From: Calamus simplicifolius
Taxonomy: Eukaryota; Streptophyta; Magnoliopsida; Arecales; Arecaceae
Assembly (NCBI GenBank): GCA_900491605.1
Contig: UESW01004821.1
Span: 62,001-126,000, forward strand
Direction: 5' to 3'
DNA length: 64,000 nt
Shown piece after piece: positions 1 through 9,698 of this stretch. Both the position numbers and the translations under genes were made by a program. How positions within the stretch are numbered: the stretch's first letter is position 1; every line of letters begins with the position of its first letter. The notes under the pieces are model-generated. The model was not told the origin of the DNA. It did not search any database and was given only the letters and a program-made list of their open reading frames with translations.

Positions 1-1197
1 TTTGTATCAAGACTCAGATGCATTACCTAATAAATCTGTGCTCTCATGGGTCCAGCCGAGCTTATTAGTTCCAACTTTACTGGATCCCACTGATGGATTT
101 AGACATGGCAAAGTTATATTAGTGCTCATTTGTTGACAGTGCCAACATTCGGACCTCTGATATCGTTATGCAATACTGGGGCCTGTATGAACCATACCAA
201 CGTTTCCAACCAGTATGGTGTGAAAAAACTCTTCAAGGGTCAGACTTGTATGGGAATCAAGATTGAACAACCTAAATGATTTCTGTATTTTAATAACAAG
301 AGGCCTCACGGTAGGTCACCAAAAGAACTCATCTCATATTGTAGTGGCTTTTTCTTCCTTCATCACTTTGCCTTTTTTCGTAACCTTCTTGCAGTAACTA
401 CAATCTTAGCATGTCCAAGCTTCCTAAACTAATATAATATGGACCTGGCTATGATTTTCTGAAACTCCTATTTGCTTTGAAAATCACCACATTCTACTGT
501 TTTTGATATTTATGTGACAGGAATTGCAGAAGATTTTCTTCTTTCTTCACTCAACAAGCTGCAAGATTAAGGATTTATAGCCAAAATGTCTCCCCTTGGG
601 TCGAATTACTCTAGGATTATTACAGTTTTTCCCCATCTTTCAAAACGGAAACCGATTCATACAAAACCTTGCAAATAATCATTCATAGCATCTTCAAAAT
701 CTATGACTGATTGTTAATGCCTCAAAACACTTGGACAAGAGTCACTTGACTCTAATTTTTGTCTAACTATTAAAGTAAGCCGCATCATCTGCACTCTCCC
801 TCTCATATAAATCATGCAACTTCATCTGCATCAATTATGATATATTCTCATTGAGTGCATGGTAGAAAAGAAAAAAAACAATAAAGACACCATAAACTCA
901 GAGGCTATCTAATGTTTTCCACTCGGTATTATCCATTCAGAGCAATCATCTTCTATGCATTCAGTGAGTGCAAAGATTCTTGCATGAAAAATGACATCTA
1001 TCAAGAAATTTATCAACTTCATTCTGGGGCAAACATTCTGCTCCTATGAACAAGAAGTCATTTGTGAGCAGAAAAAAGCACTTCCAGTTGAATAGATCGA
1101 ATGATCTCCAACTTGCAGCTCTAACACAATTATGTCAGTGTACCGTTACCTGTTATCTATACGTATGAACTACGAAACCAATTGACATGAAATAAGC

Positions 1198-1243
1198 TTT
1201 TTTTTTTTTTTTTTTTGAGAGAGAGAGAGAGAGAAGAGAGAGA
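1198..1243. repeat. poly-T plus (GA)n microsatellite
   Basis: A run of about 19 T is followed by GA dinucleotides. It occurs at the matching place in the other H copies (near 11699, 31998 and 52907) with different lengths, so it can serve as a copy-specific marker. Confidence 0.9.
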
Positions 1244-2002
1244 ATAACCACAAGACGCTTCTCTTATTCATTGCACAGCCAAATGATTATTTTCTTCACT
1301 TATCACCTGAATTGATATGACACTCAATAAAAATCACATCTTTAATAAACAGTCTGCAATTATACCCTGTTGGACCAAGTTAGAGTACAAGCTTCTACTG
1401 ATTCTTTCTTCTTCCCTCATCAAGCAGCATCTAGAGGATATTGAATCAAGTCTTCTTTAACATCCTGAATTATATTTCTGAACCTATTTATTTAAAATAT
1501 CGATGAATCTATGAACCTCAAAATCAAGTAGTGTTTTTCTGAGCAAGCATCTCCAATTCACACTTCTCAACCCCTATTGGACAATTCTCAACCAGCAATT
1601 TGCTTCAACTTAAGCATATTTCAGCGGGTGTGATCATATTATAGAAGATAGTTTAGTTGATTTTCCATTCAGAAGTCAAATTTCTATTCACGCATAGCAG
1701 TTCACTTACACCATCTATGATGAACTTGATGGCCAGCTGTGAGCCCTCAATATCCAAAAGGAAAAAAGAAAACGAGTGAATGCTCGAAGTGGCAAGGAAG
1801 GCGATTTCCATCTTATAAGATCGCTAACTACTAAAATTTTGACAGATTTCAAAACAAAACCCAACAATAAGGTGTCAGATCTACAAGAAAAATACAGAAC
1901 TTTGTATCTACAGTTATCGCGTAAAGAGGGTGAGTTCTAGTTCTTGGGGTTAAAGCCTGTTGCCCACCAATCTAAGCATCCAATGAAGACAAATGAATGG
2001 AT

Positions 2003-2096
2003 CACTGAAGAAAGATACACGAAAAGGAATGGAAAAAGAAGCACTCCCTTCACTGAAGAAAGATACACGAAACGAAATGGAAAAAGAAGCACTTCC
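2003..2096. repeat. 48-bp tandem duplication in H
   Basis: Two adjacent copies of a 48-bp purine-rich unit begin with CACTGAAGAAAGATACACGA at 2003 and 2051. The duplication is conserved in every H copy, including the fragment upstream of the PPR gene. It gives rise to small repetitive reading frames on both strands that have no sign of being genes. Confidence 0.85.
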
Positions 2097-2164
2097 GGGG
2101 GGAGGGGTGTGTGCAAAAAAAAAAAAAAAAAATTGGACCATCCTTGCGCAGGGGGCCATGCTAT

Positions 2165-2369
2165 GTCTCCGAGGAGACGTTCTATGTCTCCGAAGAGACG
2201 TTGAGGACTGTTGCAATTAACTTCAAGGAAACGATTTTATTACATCAGACTAATTCTCTGAATCGTTCCAATTTTATCGGATGTCTCCGAAAAGACGTTG
2301 AGGACTGTTGCGATTAGGTTCACAAGGAAAACAATTTTATTACATCGGACGATATGGGACTAATTCTCT
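2165..2369. repeat. palindromic GTCTCC-GGAGAC boxes within a direct repeat
   Basis: Three short hairpin boxes of the form GTCTCCGAGGAGAC or close variants lie at 2165, 2186 and 2283. The last two are each followed by a similar stretch (ACGTTGAGGACTGTTGC ... TTTTATTACATC ... ACTAATTCTCT), so this is also an imperfect direct duplication of about 90 bp. A TATATAG motif follows near 2433 on the plus strand. The block is kept in all H copies. A promoter role is possible but unproven. Confidence 0.6.
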
Positions 2370-2573
2370 TCGGGCGCCTCGACGAAAGATCCTTGCAGCC
2401 GTACGATTACTGGCACAGAATCTTGACCGTTATATAGAAAGCCGCCATATGTACGGGCCGACCAAGGATTCGGATTTCAAAAGCCTCGATTGTTTTGCCG
2501 TTGATATAAGAGCATAGTGAAGTAAGTGCATGCACGTGCGAGGCAAGAGAGTTTGAAGACGGGTTAATTTTTT

Positions 2574-2723
2574 TTATTTATTTCTGGGCCGGTTTCTGTC
2601 CATTGAGCGCCTGCCAGTAAGGATCTCATACAGTACCACTCCAAAACTCCAAACATCGCTCTTAGCTGTAAGATGGCCTGTCTCAATGTAGTCTGGGGCT
2701 GCATACCCATAAGTTCCCATCAC
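2574..2723 (-). pseudogene. RLCK-type protein kinase exon fragment (H1)
   Basis: The minus-strand frame begins right after a splice-acceptor-like AG (2724-2725). It encodes the end of the kinase activation segment and subdomains VIII-IX: MGTYGYAAPDYIETGHLTAK, then SDVWSFGVVLYEILTGRR and DRNRPRN. GYAAPxYxxTGxLTxKSDVW followed by GRRxxDRNRP is typical of plant receptor-like cytoplasmic kinases of subfamily VII (PBL/PCRK-like). Only about 50 codons are present. The frame runs into unrelated H sequence and a stop just after RPRN, where the family continues with the C-lobe. No ATP-binding loop or catalytic HRD exon is visible in the window. It is a partial gene copy trapped in the repeat and not a working kinase. 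Reading the frame further upstream only translates the presumed intron. Confidence 0.8.
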
Positions 2724-3358
2724 CTGATCACCCCACAAAATATCATGATGATAATTGGAAGCAGGTGCATAGAGAATATATATAAAGAAGAGAATGGTCA
2801 TGCAGAAGGCAGCAGTTTGTGTATGATGGCATGCATTACAGTTTGAGATGAAAGATGTGCATTTTTTGTTAAGGCGACACATCTGCCGGTGTTCAGGTTT
2901 CAGCCCTTGTCCCTTTCCTTCATGAAACCAACTGAAAAAAATTCATGGATTGATAAATTTAGTTAAGAATTGAAAAGAGGAAAATATCATAGAATTAGCA
3001 ACTGCACTGGGAACTTGTACCGTTAACTTTGATCAGTTATTCAGATGCATAATGAAATAGAAGATATCTGAAATAATATTATGCATTAATAAACTTGAAT
3101 TGGCTCATGAAAAGTTGGTGATAGCAGCATTCTCGCAAATAATTGAAAGATTTTGCAAGATAGATACAAGGCCTTTCAAGTAGTTTATCATGCCAATCTC
3201 TATTTCAAATCAAAGATTAATATATGCATTACCTTGGAGTTGTATATTAAATTCACCTTATGTGACTGTACCCAAAATTTAATCCTTCATACAAGACCAA
3301 CCCTATTACTTCAATTAAAACTTTAGGACAGAATCAACTATGTATTGTAAGAAAAGCA

Positions 3359-3859
3359 TGTTGGAAATTAGATCTGAACCTTTTGGTGAAGACCATCATC
3401 ATGTTGCCCAAGAATCATTCATATTTAATCATCAAGAATCCATAATCGATAAACGGAAGCATACCTAAATCCATATTGCTTAATTGCTCTCCAGAGTCCT
3501 GCGGTTGGCCTTCCAGATCAACATGTACTCCCAGAGAGCCCTTTAGAAATTTTCTCTAGGCTATTCTTTCTGATGATGGGATTTAAAGAAGAAGGTCGTA
3601 CTTGCGATCCGGAGACCATAACCGCTATATATAGATAATTTCATCATTATCTTTTGATGTTTCTATTTTAGCCCATCATAAAAATAGAAATAACCTTTTA
3701 GGTCTCTACACATTAAAAGGCCACACCTAATCATATACATTAAAACTCAAATCATTGAAAACATAGATGATCACTTTTAATTGGGCTTAACCTTATTTGA
3801 CAGTACGCAACACATAATTATTTCACATATAAGCCCAATGTTGGATTAAAAATCCAATA
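3359..3859 (-). repeat. copia1 3' LTR (full length)
   Basis: It begins TGTTGGAAATT and ends ATTAAAAATCCAATA on the plus strand, close to the TG...CA ends expected. It is directly followed by the minus-strand polypurine tract (CCCAGTGGAAGAT read on the minus strand). About 501 bp. The first 165 bp match the remnant at 9533-9698. The same LTR is at 34145-34645. Confidence 0.75.
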
Positions 3860-4294
3860 ATCTTCCACTGGGCTATATGTGTAACCTTATAATTATGTTG
3901 CAAAAATAACCAAATGGGCTCAATTTTACTGTCATTACTGAAATGTATCTATAACCAATCCGATCCATCAACCATACCAACATAGGATCAAAGCGGCCTT
4001 TGTTATATCTATCATAACTCAATCCATCAATGGTCACGTATGTTGATACAACTGAATGACATGGATCATGATGTGGATGTGTAGCATGAAAATTGCATGT
4101 AATGTGATCTTAACATGCCTATTTCCAACTGGTCCTTCTTAAACTTGAGTGAGATTAAAACTTTAACATAATTGTATATAGTGTACTGAACTTAATGATA
4201 TACTTTATTTTTGATCAGAAAATATCCAAACACATAAGTGTGTACAAACAAAACATAAAGCATAAAATAGAAGCAATACAAACTCCCACTGAAT

Positions 4295-5200
4295 CTAAGC
4301 ATCGTCATGCTCTATAACGCCCATGTGAGCAATATGCTCATGAAAGACCTTGGACGGCATACCCTTTGTAAGGGGATTTGCAACAATGAAGTTTGTCCCT
4401 ATATGCTCTATAAAAATCTGACCACTCTGTACTCTTTCCTTTACAACCAGGAACTTGATGTCAATATGTTTTGACATGATCGAGCTCCTATTGTTGTTGG
4501 AATATAATACGGCTGACTTGTTGTCACAAAATAACTTTAACGGTCTTTCAATTCCTTCCAATATACGCAGCCCAGTGACAAAATTTTTCAGCCATATCCC
4601 ATGATTGGATGCCTCATAACATGCTATAAATTCTGCTGCCATAGTAGAAGAAGCTATGAGTGTCTGTTTTGCACTTCTCCAAGAAATAGCCCCACCACCT
4701 AACAGATATACATAGCTCAAAGTGGATCTTTTACTATCTTGGCATCCCGCAAAGTCGGAGTCAGAATACCCAATGATCTCAAAATAATCTGATCTCCTAT
4801 ATGTGAGCATGTAATCTTTTGTTCTTTTCAGATATCTCATAACCCTTTTGGCTGCTTTCCAGTGATCCATACCTGGGTTGCTTAAATATCTGCCTAACAC
4901 TCCAACAATGTACGCAATATCCGAACGCGTACAAACTTGAGCATACATTAGACTCCCTACAACCGAAGCATAAGAAATCTTCTGCATCTCTTCAACTTCA
5001 AGGTATCCTTTTGGGCACTAATTAATACTGAATGTATCTTCTTTAGCGACAGAGGTATCACCTGGTTTACAATTTTGCATGCCAAATCTCTTAAGTACTT
5101 TATCGATATAGCTCTTTTGTGATAATCCAAGGATACCCTGAGAACGATCTCGATGTATCTGGATTCCCAATACAAAGGAGGCGTCACCAAGATCTTTCAT
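4295..5200 (-). pseudogene. copia1 reverse transcriptase end and RNase H
   Basis: Two overlapping open pieces. The upstream one (5018-5200) carries the distal reverse-transcriptase segment with KDLGDASFVLGIQIHRD and SQKSYIDKVLKRFGM. The downstream one (4295-4987) carries the connection domain and RNase H, with the copia signatures SLMYAQVCTRSDIAY, YSDSDFAGCQDSKRS, FCDNKSAVLYSNN, SKHIDIKF and NPLTKGM near the C terminus. The two are split by a stop near 5017. The active-site YVDD region expected just upstream is not in an open frame. The function in a live element would be copying RNA to DNA and degrading the RNA template. Confidence 0.9.
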
Positions 5201-5386
5201 TTAAAAATTATTTGATAGAAATCTCTTGGTTTCGTACAACATGCCTATATCATTTATGGCAAGCAAAATGTCATCCACATACAAAATCAGAAAAATGTAT
5301 TTACTCCCACTAAACTTGTGATACACACAATCATCAACTGCATTCACTTCAAAATTAAATGAGAGAATTACTTGATAAAATTTATC

Positions 5387-5791
5387 TTACCATTGACGAG
5401 AAGCTTGCTTTAACCCATAAATAGATTTTGTCAATTTGCAAACCATTTTCTTTGAGTCTCTTGACACAAAGTTTTCTGGTTGCACCATATAAATTGTCTC
5501 ATCAATGTCTCCATTAAGAAATGCCATCTTGATATCCATTTGATGGACTTTCATATCATATTGTGCAACAAGAGCCATAATTATCCTAAAAGAGTCCTTC
5601 GATGAAACTGGAGAGAATGTCTCTTTAAAGTCAATCCCTTCCTTTTGAGTATAGCCTTTAGCCACAAGACGAGCTTTATACCTTTTCATATTACCCTTTG
5701 AATCCCGTTTGGTCTTAAAAATCCATTTGCAACCAATGGGTTTCACACCTTCTAGTAATGGGACAAGTTCCCAAACTTTATTGTTTTGCAT
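5387..5791 (-). pseudogene. copia1 reverse transcriptase N-terminal part
   Basis: A 134-codon piece with the standard start of the copia reverse-transcriptase domain: VWELVPL, GCKWIFKTKRDSKG, RYKARLVAKGYTQKEGID, ETFSPVS, VHQMDIKMAFLNGDI and IYMVQPENFV. It ends at KSIYGLKQASRQW followed by a stop, where an intact element reads on to the YVDD catalytic site. It is therefore a truncated frame. The copy at 36173-36577 has the same break, so the break predates the duplication. Confidence 0.9.
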
Positions 5792-5821
5792 AGACTTCTA
5801 CTCTTCTTTCATTGCTTCAAT

Positions 5822-6900
5822 CTACTTTTCTGAATTGGAACCTTGTATGGCTTGAAGGAAGTTGACAGGATCATCTTTCATCATGCCATTATTTTCCTCA
5901 TGTTCCTGAAAAAATACTATATAATTATCTGGAATAGCATTCTTCCTTTCTCTAGTGGATCGCCGCAAAGGCACTTGTTCTTGAGGTTGTTGAGTTTGTA
6001 CCTCTGAGGGTTGAACAACAATTTCTTGTTGTTCTGGAATTACAACTTGATCATTATCAAAAGCAATTATAGGAATAGGAACTAGCTGCTCTTCAACAAG
6101 AGTAGTAGGTTCCAATTCCTCCTCAAAGACAAAGTCTCTAACTTTATTTCTTCCCCCAAACTCAATATCCTCAAAGAACGTTGCAGTTCCCGTTTCAAAA
6201 ATTATCCTTGATTTGGGATCATAAAACTTGAAACCCCTGGATCGCTCAGAATACCCAACAAAATAGCTGCTCACTATCCTGGAGTCCAATTTCTTTTCAT
6301 ATGGCCTATAAGGCCTTGCCTCAGCTGGACATCCCCAAATATGAAAATGCTTTAGACTAGGCTTCCGTCCTATCCAAAGCTCATAAGGTGTTTTGACAGC
6401 TGCTTTAGTTGGTACTCTATTCAGAATGTAGGCTGCTGTCTTTAGTGCCTCTCTCCAAAGTGACTCTGGTAAGGTAGAATGACAAATCATACTCCTTACC
6501 ATATCCTTAAGAGTCATGTTTCGTCTTTCAGCTATACCATTCATGCTAGGTGACCCTAGCATGGTGTATTATGGAACAATTTTATACTCATCTAGGTATT
6601 TGGCAAATGGTCCTGGATGTTGTTCACCTAATCTATCATATCTACCGTATATTCACCACCACAGTCAGATCTGACTCCTTTAATCCTTTTGTTGAGTTGA
6701 AGCTCAACTTCAGCTTTAAATAATTTGAACACATCCAAAACTTGGGACTTTTCATGAATAAGAAATCGGTATGCATATCTTGAATAATTATCTATAGATG
6801 ATAGAAAATATTGTTGACCATTCCAAGAAGGTGTAGGAAATGATCCACAAATGTCCATATGCATCAACTCTAAGACTTCCATAGTTCTATGTGCACCCAA
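5822..6900 (-). pseudogene. copia1 integrase (core and C-terminal part)
   Basis: Two frames. 6628-6900 carries the start of the integrase core (LELMHMDICGSF, then SSIDNYSRYAYRFLIHEKS and GVRSDCGGEY), giving two acidic residues of the DDE triad. 5822-6562 holds the rest: SMNGIAERRNMTLKDMVRSM with the glutamate, SLWREALKTAAYILNRVPT, TPYELWIGRKPS and WGCPAEARPY. A Gln/Glu-rich linker follows, before reverse transcriptase. Stops between 6563 and 6627 separate them. In copy 3 the second frame is shortened further by a frameshift near 36940. Confidence 0.9.
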
Positions 6901-7464
6901 ATTCTTTGTTTTGTCTATTTGCCCTTAATGCAATCAACACAAACATTAAAGTCTGTAAAATCAAGGGAATCCAAAATTTTATCTGACACATGTCATTCAA
7001 CTCTATTTCTAGAGATGTGACCTAATCGCTTATGTCATAATGTTCCTGAATTTTCATTGCAAATTTTACGCTTAGTACCTCTTGATTCCATATTCAGGGT
7101 TTCATTATAAGAAGCAACAGTATCAAGCAAATATAGATTGTCATACACCATAAGAGAATCAGTTCCATTAATATTTGAATTTAACGAAAGACTAAACTGA
7201 CTATTTCCAAATAAAACAACAATATCCTAATTTGTCCAAAGCTGAAATAGAAACCAAATTACGTCTAAAAGATGGTACTACAAAAGTGTCTTTCAAATCC
7301 AAATAATAACCAGAACTTAATAACAATCTAAAATGCCCAATTACCTCCACATCTACCGACTTGCCATCTCTCGTATAAATGCGTCTTTCAGCATCAGTTG
7401 GCCTTCAGTAGCTTAGGCAACCCTCCATTGAAATACTGATGTTAGTAGCAGCACTAGAATCTAA

Positions 7465-7836
7465 CTACCAAGTGTTTCTAGGTACTAAAGCTATATTTAC
7501 TTCAGAACATACCATATTAAGAAATGTACGTTTCTTTTCATGCCATGCATGAAATTTGGAACATTTATTCTTAATGTGTCCAGACTTATTGCAGAAGAAA
7601 CAACTGTCCTTATCCTGATTTTGTTCCTTCTTTGCTAGACCCTTAACATGATTTTGTTCCTTCTTTGCTAGACCCTTAACAGCCTTATTCTTTATTTTCT
7701 TGCCTTTATCCTTGCCCTTGAAGTTATTACCATTAAGGACCGGCACTGAATTGAGGTTAGCAAAAATATTAGCAACATTAGCCGTAAAATAAAAGCAATA
7801 CATAAATAACATGCTCTTATAAATAATTAACACCAA
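7465..7836 (-). pseudogene. copia1 gag zinc-knuckle segment
   Basis: The frame contains a lysine-rich stretch followed by CFFCNKSGHIKNKC, a CCHC zinc knuckle (C-x2-C-x4-H-x4-C) that binds RNA in the nucleocapsid part of Gag, then FHAWHEKK. The first 30 or so codons are probably not coding. Compared with copy 3, this copy has an extra in-frame 33-bp tandem duplication (about 7614-7679, residues KGLAKKEQN twice). Degraded Gag-pre-integrase sequence follows at 6901-7464, clearer in copy 3. Confidence 0.85.
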
Positions 7837-9518
7837 ATATCAATAAATTTAAATTAATGGTAAATCTCATCTCAAGATACCCAGTGCAACATTAAAATCA
7901 AGTCTTTGGACAGTAATATTAACTGCTAGTGGTACTCTTATTGTAATGATCAAACACTAACAATAATGCATATCAAATAATAAATCTATCTTTGGATATA
8001 CTTATTACTCACATGTAAATCCTTATAATCGTTACGTGTTTACCATCACATATGTGTAGTTCGGTCAGACATTAACCTTCCTTTGGGCCGATTAATATCC
8101 GCATTAAACATACACATACACAACATCCAACATCCTTCATGAACTATCTACATAAGAGAGGTCACTTTTGTGATATCTTGTTTCAATTAGTTCAATTTCG
8201 AATGATAGACAAATTTATTAGGCATAAAAATACCATTAATTTGAATTTGATTGAACCTCTTTAAAAATAACGATATGTTATTTTGTGGTTCTAACTCAAT
8301 CTTTATAACAAAAAAATAATTGATCCTAATGGATAAGGCTTTACTTTACATGCTTAAAAAATTAAAAATAATAATTTTTAATGAAAGCCCGAAAATAATT
8401 GCCAAAGAAATGAACCTGTCCAAAATTCATGCATTAATTATTCATAAATGTTATTCCCTTCCATGCATTAAATGCCATGCATTAAATAAGATTCTATGCA
8501 TTAAATGCTCCCCTTTGGTGCCATACCTAACTTTCATAGAGACCAACGGAATAGTGGGGGCACGGTATCCAAAAAAAATTCCTACCAGTCGTTACTGTGT
8601 GAGGCGCTAAAAGCCCGAAACCAGCCGTTCCTGTGTGAGGCGCTAAAAGGCCAGAAAAGTTGCTAGAGACCATCAAGCAGTTAATTGCAATCTTAACCCT
8701 TCACACAACTCCAATGCTCAAGTTTGTTATTCCCATGATTTTCTCAATATTTCATTCTTTATCCCATGGTTTGAGATATCCAACCACCAGATTTACGAAA
8801 AGATTTTTTAGATTTTCATCCATATTTCCATCCAATTCTTCCCAACACCCAATTTTCTTCCAATTAGAGGAACTCCCAAAGTTTCATATAACGGCTCCAA
8901 CCGAGCAGATACAATGGGAAAAAATTCCTAAATGGTTCCCTTTAAAAAAAGAGATAACACATCATCATTATTTTAAAAGGAAACCAATCGTTACCCCCAA
9001 TAAATTCCAAGAACTCAAAGCCAAAGAAAAGCCTCAACATTAACTAATATCCACTGAAGGAACTCAAAGCCAAAGGAAAGCCTCAACATTAACTAACCAC
9101 CCGTGATGGAATCCTGAATCCATCAGCCCTACTAAGAAATAAATTAAATATAAATATAAATTTATATGTAATTAAGCTTTATCTTATCAGATGAAAGATC
9201 TCATCTTCGGATCACGTGAGACTAATTTCACGATGTAGCAAATATCGCTCTTAACATCACGAATACAGTGAATATCTTTCGCTCTTAACATCAAAATTCA
9301 TGATTATTAACCCTAAAGTTTTGATGCACTATGACCTTTATTTTATTTAAAAAACTAGATCTACAGATATTAAAAATATCATTGGCATCAAAACAAAATT
9401 TTAAACTAATAAGTATTTGTCTCACGGTTGCTGAATAAAACCAAAGAAGTCATATGAACAAATACGAATATCAATGCATATAACCAAAAAAATTTCTCAA
9501 CGATTCAACATGAATAGG
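7837..9518. other. copia1 internal leader, no intact gag
   Basis: Between the gag knuckle and the primer-binding site no convincing N-terminal gag frame is visible on the minus strand. Small repeats are present: an ATGCATTAAATGC cluster (about 8425-8510); a 31-bp unit with CTGTGTGAGGCGCTAAAAG twice (8585-8649); and a 44-bp unit with AACTCAAAGCCAAAG twice (9010-9098). The last contains the site into which CACTA 2 inserted in copy 3 (TAA at 9045-9047). Confidence 0.6.
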
Positions 9519-9530
9519 GCTCTGATACCA
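9519..9530 (-). promoter_or_regulatory. primer-binding site of copia1
   Basis: The minus strand reads TGGTATCAGAGC, the complement of the plant initiator methionine tRNA 3' end. It lies two bases inside the 5' LTR. The same site is at 29829-29840 and 50733-50744. It fixes the element's orientation. Confidence 0.93.
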
Positions 9531-9532
9531 AT

Positions 9533-9698
9533 TGTTGAAAATTAGATCCAAACCTTTTGGTGAATACCATCACCATGTTGCCCAAGAATCATTCATGTTT
9601 AATCATCAAGAATCTATAATCGATAAACGAAAGCGTACCTGAATCCATATTGCTTAATTTTCTTCAGAGTCCTACGGTTGGCCTTCCAGATCAACATG
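9533..9698 (-). repeat. copia1 5' LTR, truncated
   Basis: Matches only the first 165 bp of the left LTR (TGTTG...AGATCAACATG) and then changes abruptly to host sequence (aaatgggtaagg). The missing part would hold the promoter. The same junction occurs at 30008 and 50912. Confidence 0.85.

Larger units (their letters stand above)
1..3358. repeat. H unit copy 1 (tandem macro-repeat)
   Basis: Near-identical sequence recurs at 10503-13076, 30801-34144, 51713-55046 and in part at 60000-60798, always in the same orientation. It is AT-rich with no long reading frame, apart from one kinase exon on the minus strand near its right end. It ends where the copia left LTR begins at 3359. By small differences (for example taataaatctgtgctc near 50, where others have taaaaaatctgtactc) it groups with the copy at 30801. 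The window starts inside the unit: the roughly 0.8-kb left part seen before the other copies (9699-10502) is missing. On the minus strand a possible exon (frame ending at a gtgtaagtg donor near 1708) is visible, but I do not recognise it. Confidence 0.9.
3359..9698 (-). mobile_element. Ty1/copia retrotransposon, copy 1 (dead)
   Basis: On the minus strand the order is truncated 5' LTR (9533-9698), primer-binding site (9519-9530), gag zinc knuckle, integrase, reverse transcriptase, RNase H, polypurine tract (about 3860-3873) and 3' LTR (3359-3859). Integrase before reverse transcriptase defines the copia superfamily. Coding is broken by stops and frameshifts into at least six pieces. The 5' LTR has lost its U3 part, so the element has no promoter of its own. 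Clean target duplications are not visible; CATG occurs at both outer edges. The two LTRs differ at several positions within the shared 165 bp, so the insertion is old. Confidence 0.92.

Noticed and set aside
1944..2317. Small repeated frames (MGLKPVAHQSK and others) present in all H copies
   Set aside because: They come from the 48-bp duplication and a homopolymer run whose length changes the frame between copies. No conserved frame.
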